A stretch of 64,000 nt of DNA from Candidatus Latescibacterota bacterium (GTDB lineage: Bacteria; Latescibacterota; UBA2968; UBA8231): NCBI GenBank assembly GCA_016187725.1, contig JACPJE010000012.1:27451-91450 (forward strand), written 5' to 3'. How positions within the stretch are numbered: position 1 is the first letter of the stretch; each line of letters begins with the position of its first letter. The notes below the pieces were generated by a model. The model saw only the letters and a program-made list of their open reading frames with translations. It made no database searches and was not told the DNA's origin. Positions 61,923 to 64,000 of the stretch are shown one piece after another. Both the position numbers and the translations under genes were made by a program.

Positions 61923-63992
61923 TCACTTCAGCAGCAGCAGCTTGCGCAGCCCGATCCGCCCTCCTGCCTGCAGCCGGTAGAGGTACACGCCGCTGGCCAG
62001 GGCGCGGCCCCGATCGTCGCGGCCGTCCCAGCGCAAGGCATAGCTCCCCGCCTCACGGCTGCCCGCTGTCAGGAGGGCCACCTGGTGTCCGGCCAGATTG
62101 TAGATGGCCAGCTTCACCTCAGCCCGGGCCGGCAGGGTGAAGCGGATCAGGGTCTCGCTGTTGAAGGGGTTGGGGTAGTTCGGTGCCAGGGAGAAGGCCG
62201 ATGGCAGGACGTCTTCCTCCAGCACTGCCGTGGACGGCGGGACCAGGGGCTGGGGCGCCACCAGACGCAGATCGTCGAGGTAGAAGGTCCCCGTCAGATT
62301 GCCGGAGAAGCGGACCGCCTCGATCAGGTCTCCCGCACCGAGGCCCTCCAGGGGGATCTCTATCACCTGCCATTCCCGCTTCTCCAGATCCACGCGCAGG
62401 GCTTCGCTGCCCCGCTGCAGATCTGCCACCTTCCGATTGGACCCTTCCAGGCTCACCACCAGAGCCTTGACCAGGGGACCTTCCAGGTCGCCGGGGTGAA
62501 AGGCGAAGCGCAGGGCGGAAAAGCCGAAGGGGGAGACCGGTTCGGCGGCCCGCAACTCCACCTCCCAGTTGACCACCGACCTCTCCGGCCTCACCTGGAT
62601 GGCGCCGGCCCGCCCCCCGCTGTACACCGGCCCGGCCGCGCCAAAGACCGGGGCCTGGCCCCCGGCCTTCCCCGCTGCCTGCCAGCCCGTGGCCAGGGCG
62701 TCGTCCAGGATCAGCACGTCGCCGGCCGGCACCACGGTGATGGTTTTGGTGAGCGTCACACTGTATCCCGGGCGCAGCGAGTCCTGGGAGACCCGCACCG
62801 AGATGCTCCTCAGCCCGGTCTGCCCCAACACCGGCAAGGTGGCCTCCAGCCGGAAGGTGCTGTCCCCCAGGGCTGCCAGGGGCTGCTCGGTCGGCCCGCC
62901 GAAATCGCCCAGGTCCACCGTGACCCTGGGGTCCTGGCCGTCTGGGGCCAGGCGCAGGAGCCGCACCAGGGCGTCCACTTTGAGGGTGGCACCCGCTGCG
63001 ATGGAATCGGGTAGATTGTGCTGCCATTCACCTTGCGCGTAGCTGTGACTGATCTTCAGCACCATATAATTGCGGGCATTGCTGGTCACATAGAGATTGC
63101 CCAGGCTGTCTGCGGTGATGCCCACCGGCATCCCCCACACGTCGCTGTACTCGGTGCCGGTGACGAAACCGGTGATGAAATCCCCGATGCGCGCCTCGGA
63201 CCCGTCCGGCTGGCTGAACAGGGCCACCACCTTGTGCCCGGACACCGCTGCCAGGCTGCCCTTGATCTTGCCGTTGTGGAGGGCGACGAAGGCCGCGTTG
63301 CGAAAGCGGGGAGGGAACAACTCGCGGGTGTAGAAATACAGCCCCAGCGGCGCCAGATGCGCCGGCACCAGGCCGACCGGTCGCTTCTGCCTGGCGATGC
63401 GCACACTGTCCGCCTGGGTCAGGGGCAGCACCCCCACCTTCAGGTAGAGGTTCTCCACCTTGTCGAGGTGCTGCGAGCGGACGGAAGCCAGGTGGTCGGG
63501 ATCGGTGTTGAAGGCGTCGAAGCTGGTGAAGTCGATGGGCACCTGGTACCCGTGGACAAAGGGATAGCCCATGAAGTCGTCCTGGCGGATGACGTCGATC
63601 CACTCCGGCGGCGCGTGCGGCCCCCCCAGGTCGTAGCCATTGTGATCCCCCCACAGCTCATTGGTGAGCGGGTGGATATCTATGCCCACCACGTTGCGCA
63701 TGCCAGTGGCAAAGATGCGCCGGCCCGTGCCGTCCAGCTCAAATTCCAGGATCGCCCCCCACTCGGGATTGGGGGGCAAGGGTTCCAGGGTGTCGGCGTT
63801 GAAGGGCTTTTCGGAGCGACACAGATCGCAGGGCGCGCCGATGCCCACGTAGAGCTTCTCGCGGACCCGGTCGATGGCGATGGTGCGCGTCGTGTGCCAG
63901 CCCTTTTCGCAGCAGGGCCCCGGCGAGGGCCATTCGGCCAGCACCTGCCGCTCCTCGTAGACCAGGTCGCCATCGGCGTCCCTCAGGCGCAC
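61923..63992 (-). CDS. PQQ-dependent/sorbosone-type sugar dehydrogenase-like secreted protein with FlgD/T9SS-like C-terminus, 5' truncated by window edge
   Basis: YVGIGAPCDLC...EWGAILEFELDGTGRRIFATGMRNVVGIDIHPLTNELWGDHNGYD; C-term LAPNYPNPFNSETLIRFTLPARAEVKLAIYNLAGHQV...ASGVYLYRLQAG. Confidence 0.85.
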   Translation of the reverse strand: MRLRDADGDLVYEERQVLAEWPSPGPCCEKGWHTTRTIAIDRVREKLYVGIGAPCDLCRSEKPFNADTLEPLPPNPEWGAILEFELDGTGRRIFATGMRNVVGIDIHPLTNELWGDHNGYDLGGPHAPPEWIDVIRQDDFMGYPFVHGYQVPIDFTSFDAFNTDPDHLASVRSQHLDKVENLYLKVGVLPLTQADSVRIARQKRPVGLVPAHLAPLGLYFYTRELFPPRFRNAAFVALHNGKIKGSLAAVSGHKVVALFSQPDGSEARIGDFITGFVTGTEYSDVWGMPVGITADSLGNLYVTSNARNYMVLKISHSYAQGEWQHNLPDSIAAGATLKVDALVRLLRLAPDGQDPRVTVDLGDFGGPTEQPLAALGDSTFRLEATLPVLGQTGLRSISVRVSQDSLRPGYSVTLTKTITVVPAGDVLILDDALATGWQAAGKAGGQAPVFGAAGPVYSGGRAGAIQVRPERSVVNWEVELRAAEPVSPFGFSALRFAFHPGDLEGPLVKALVVSLEGSNRKVADLQRGSEALRVDLEKREWQVIEIPLEGLGAGDLIEAVRFSGNLTGTFYLDDLRLVAPQPLVPPSTAVLEEDVLPSAFSLAPNYPNPFNSETLIRFTLPARAEVKLAIYNLAGHQVALLTAGSREAGSYALRWDGRDDRGRALASGVYLYRLQAGGRIGLRKLLLLK

Positions 63993-64000
63993 TAGCTGGT

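Overview
GC-rich bacterial chromosomal window, densely coded on both strands. No rRNA, tRNA, CRISPR array or intact transposon was recognised. Conserved blocks: glpK-glpD; a sugar ABC importer (binding protein plus two permeases); a CPA2/Kef antiporter; rsmB-PASTA-rpe; ffh-rpsP-rimM-trmD-rplS; recJ; an apgM-type phosphoglycerate mutase; a GDPD; an ABC-2 exporter; a purF-like gene. There are four PhyH-like dioxygenases, two in tandem. Main points for follow-up: (1) an operon-like cluster at 43.1-50.3 kb with three consecutive ATP-grasp ligases, a LysA/ornithine-decarboxylase-like PLP enzyme and an acetylpolyamine-amidohydrolase/HDAC-like enzyme, behind a near-consensus promoter and ~330-nt leader; (2) a 75-codon SelW/Rdx-type gene with an in-frame TGA (CxxU) and a SECIS-like hairpin, missed by the ORF track; (3) a ~245-nt multi-hairpin noncoding locus (55.31-55.55 kb) with its own promoter and intrinsic terminator, ahead of the ABC-2 exporter; (4) three copies of a 133-171 bp intergenic element with long inverted ends that show compensatory changes; (5) an HgcAB-associated AbrB-like gene and a broken ArsM-like methyltransferase with a 30-bp inverted-repeat operator over the -10; (6) several genes with internal deletion plus frameshift, from gene decay or assembly error. 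The expanded PhyH set, FlgD-like C-termini and ceramidase-like hydrolase resemble Latescibacterota/FCB-type genomes, but this is inference only.
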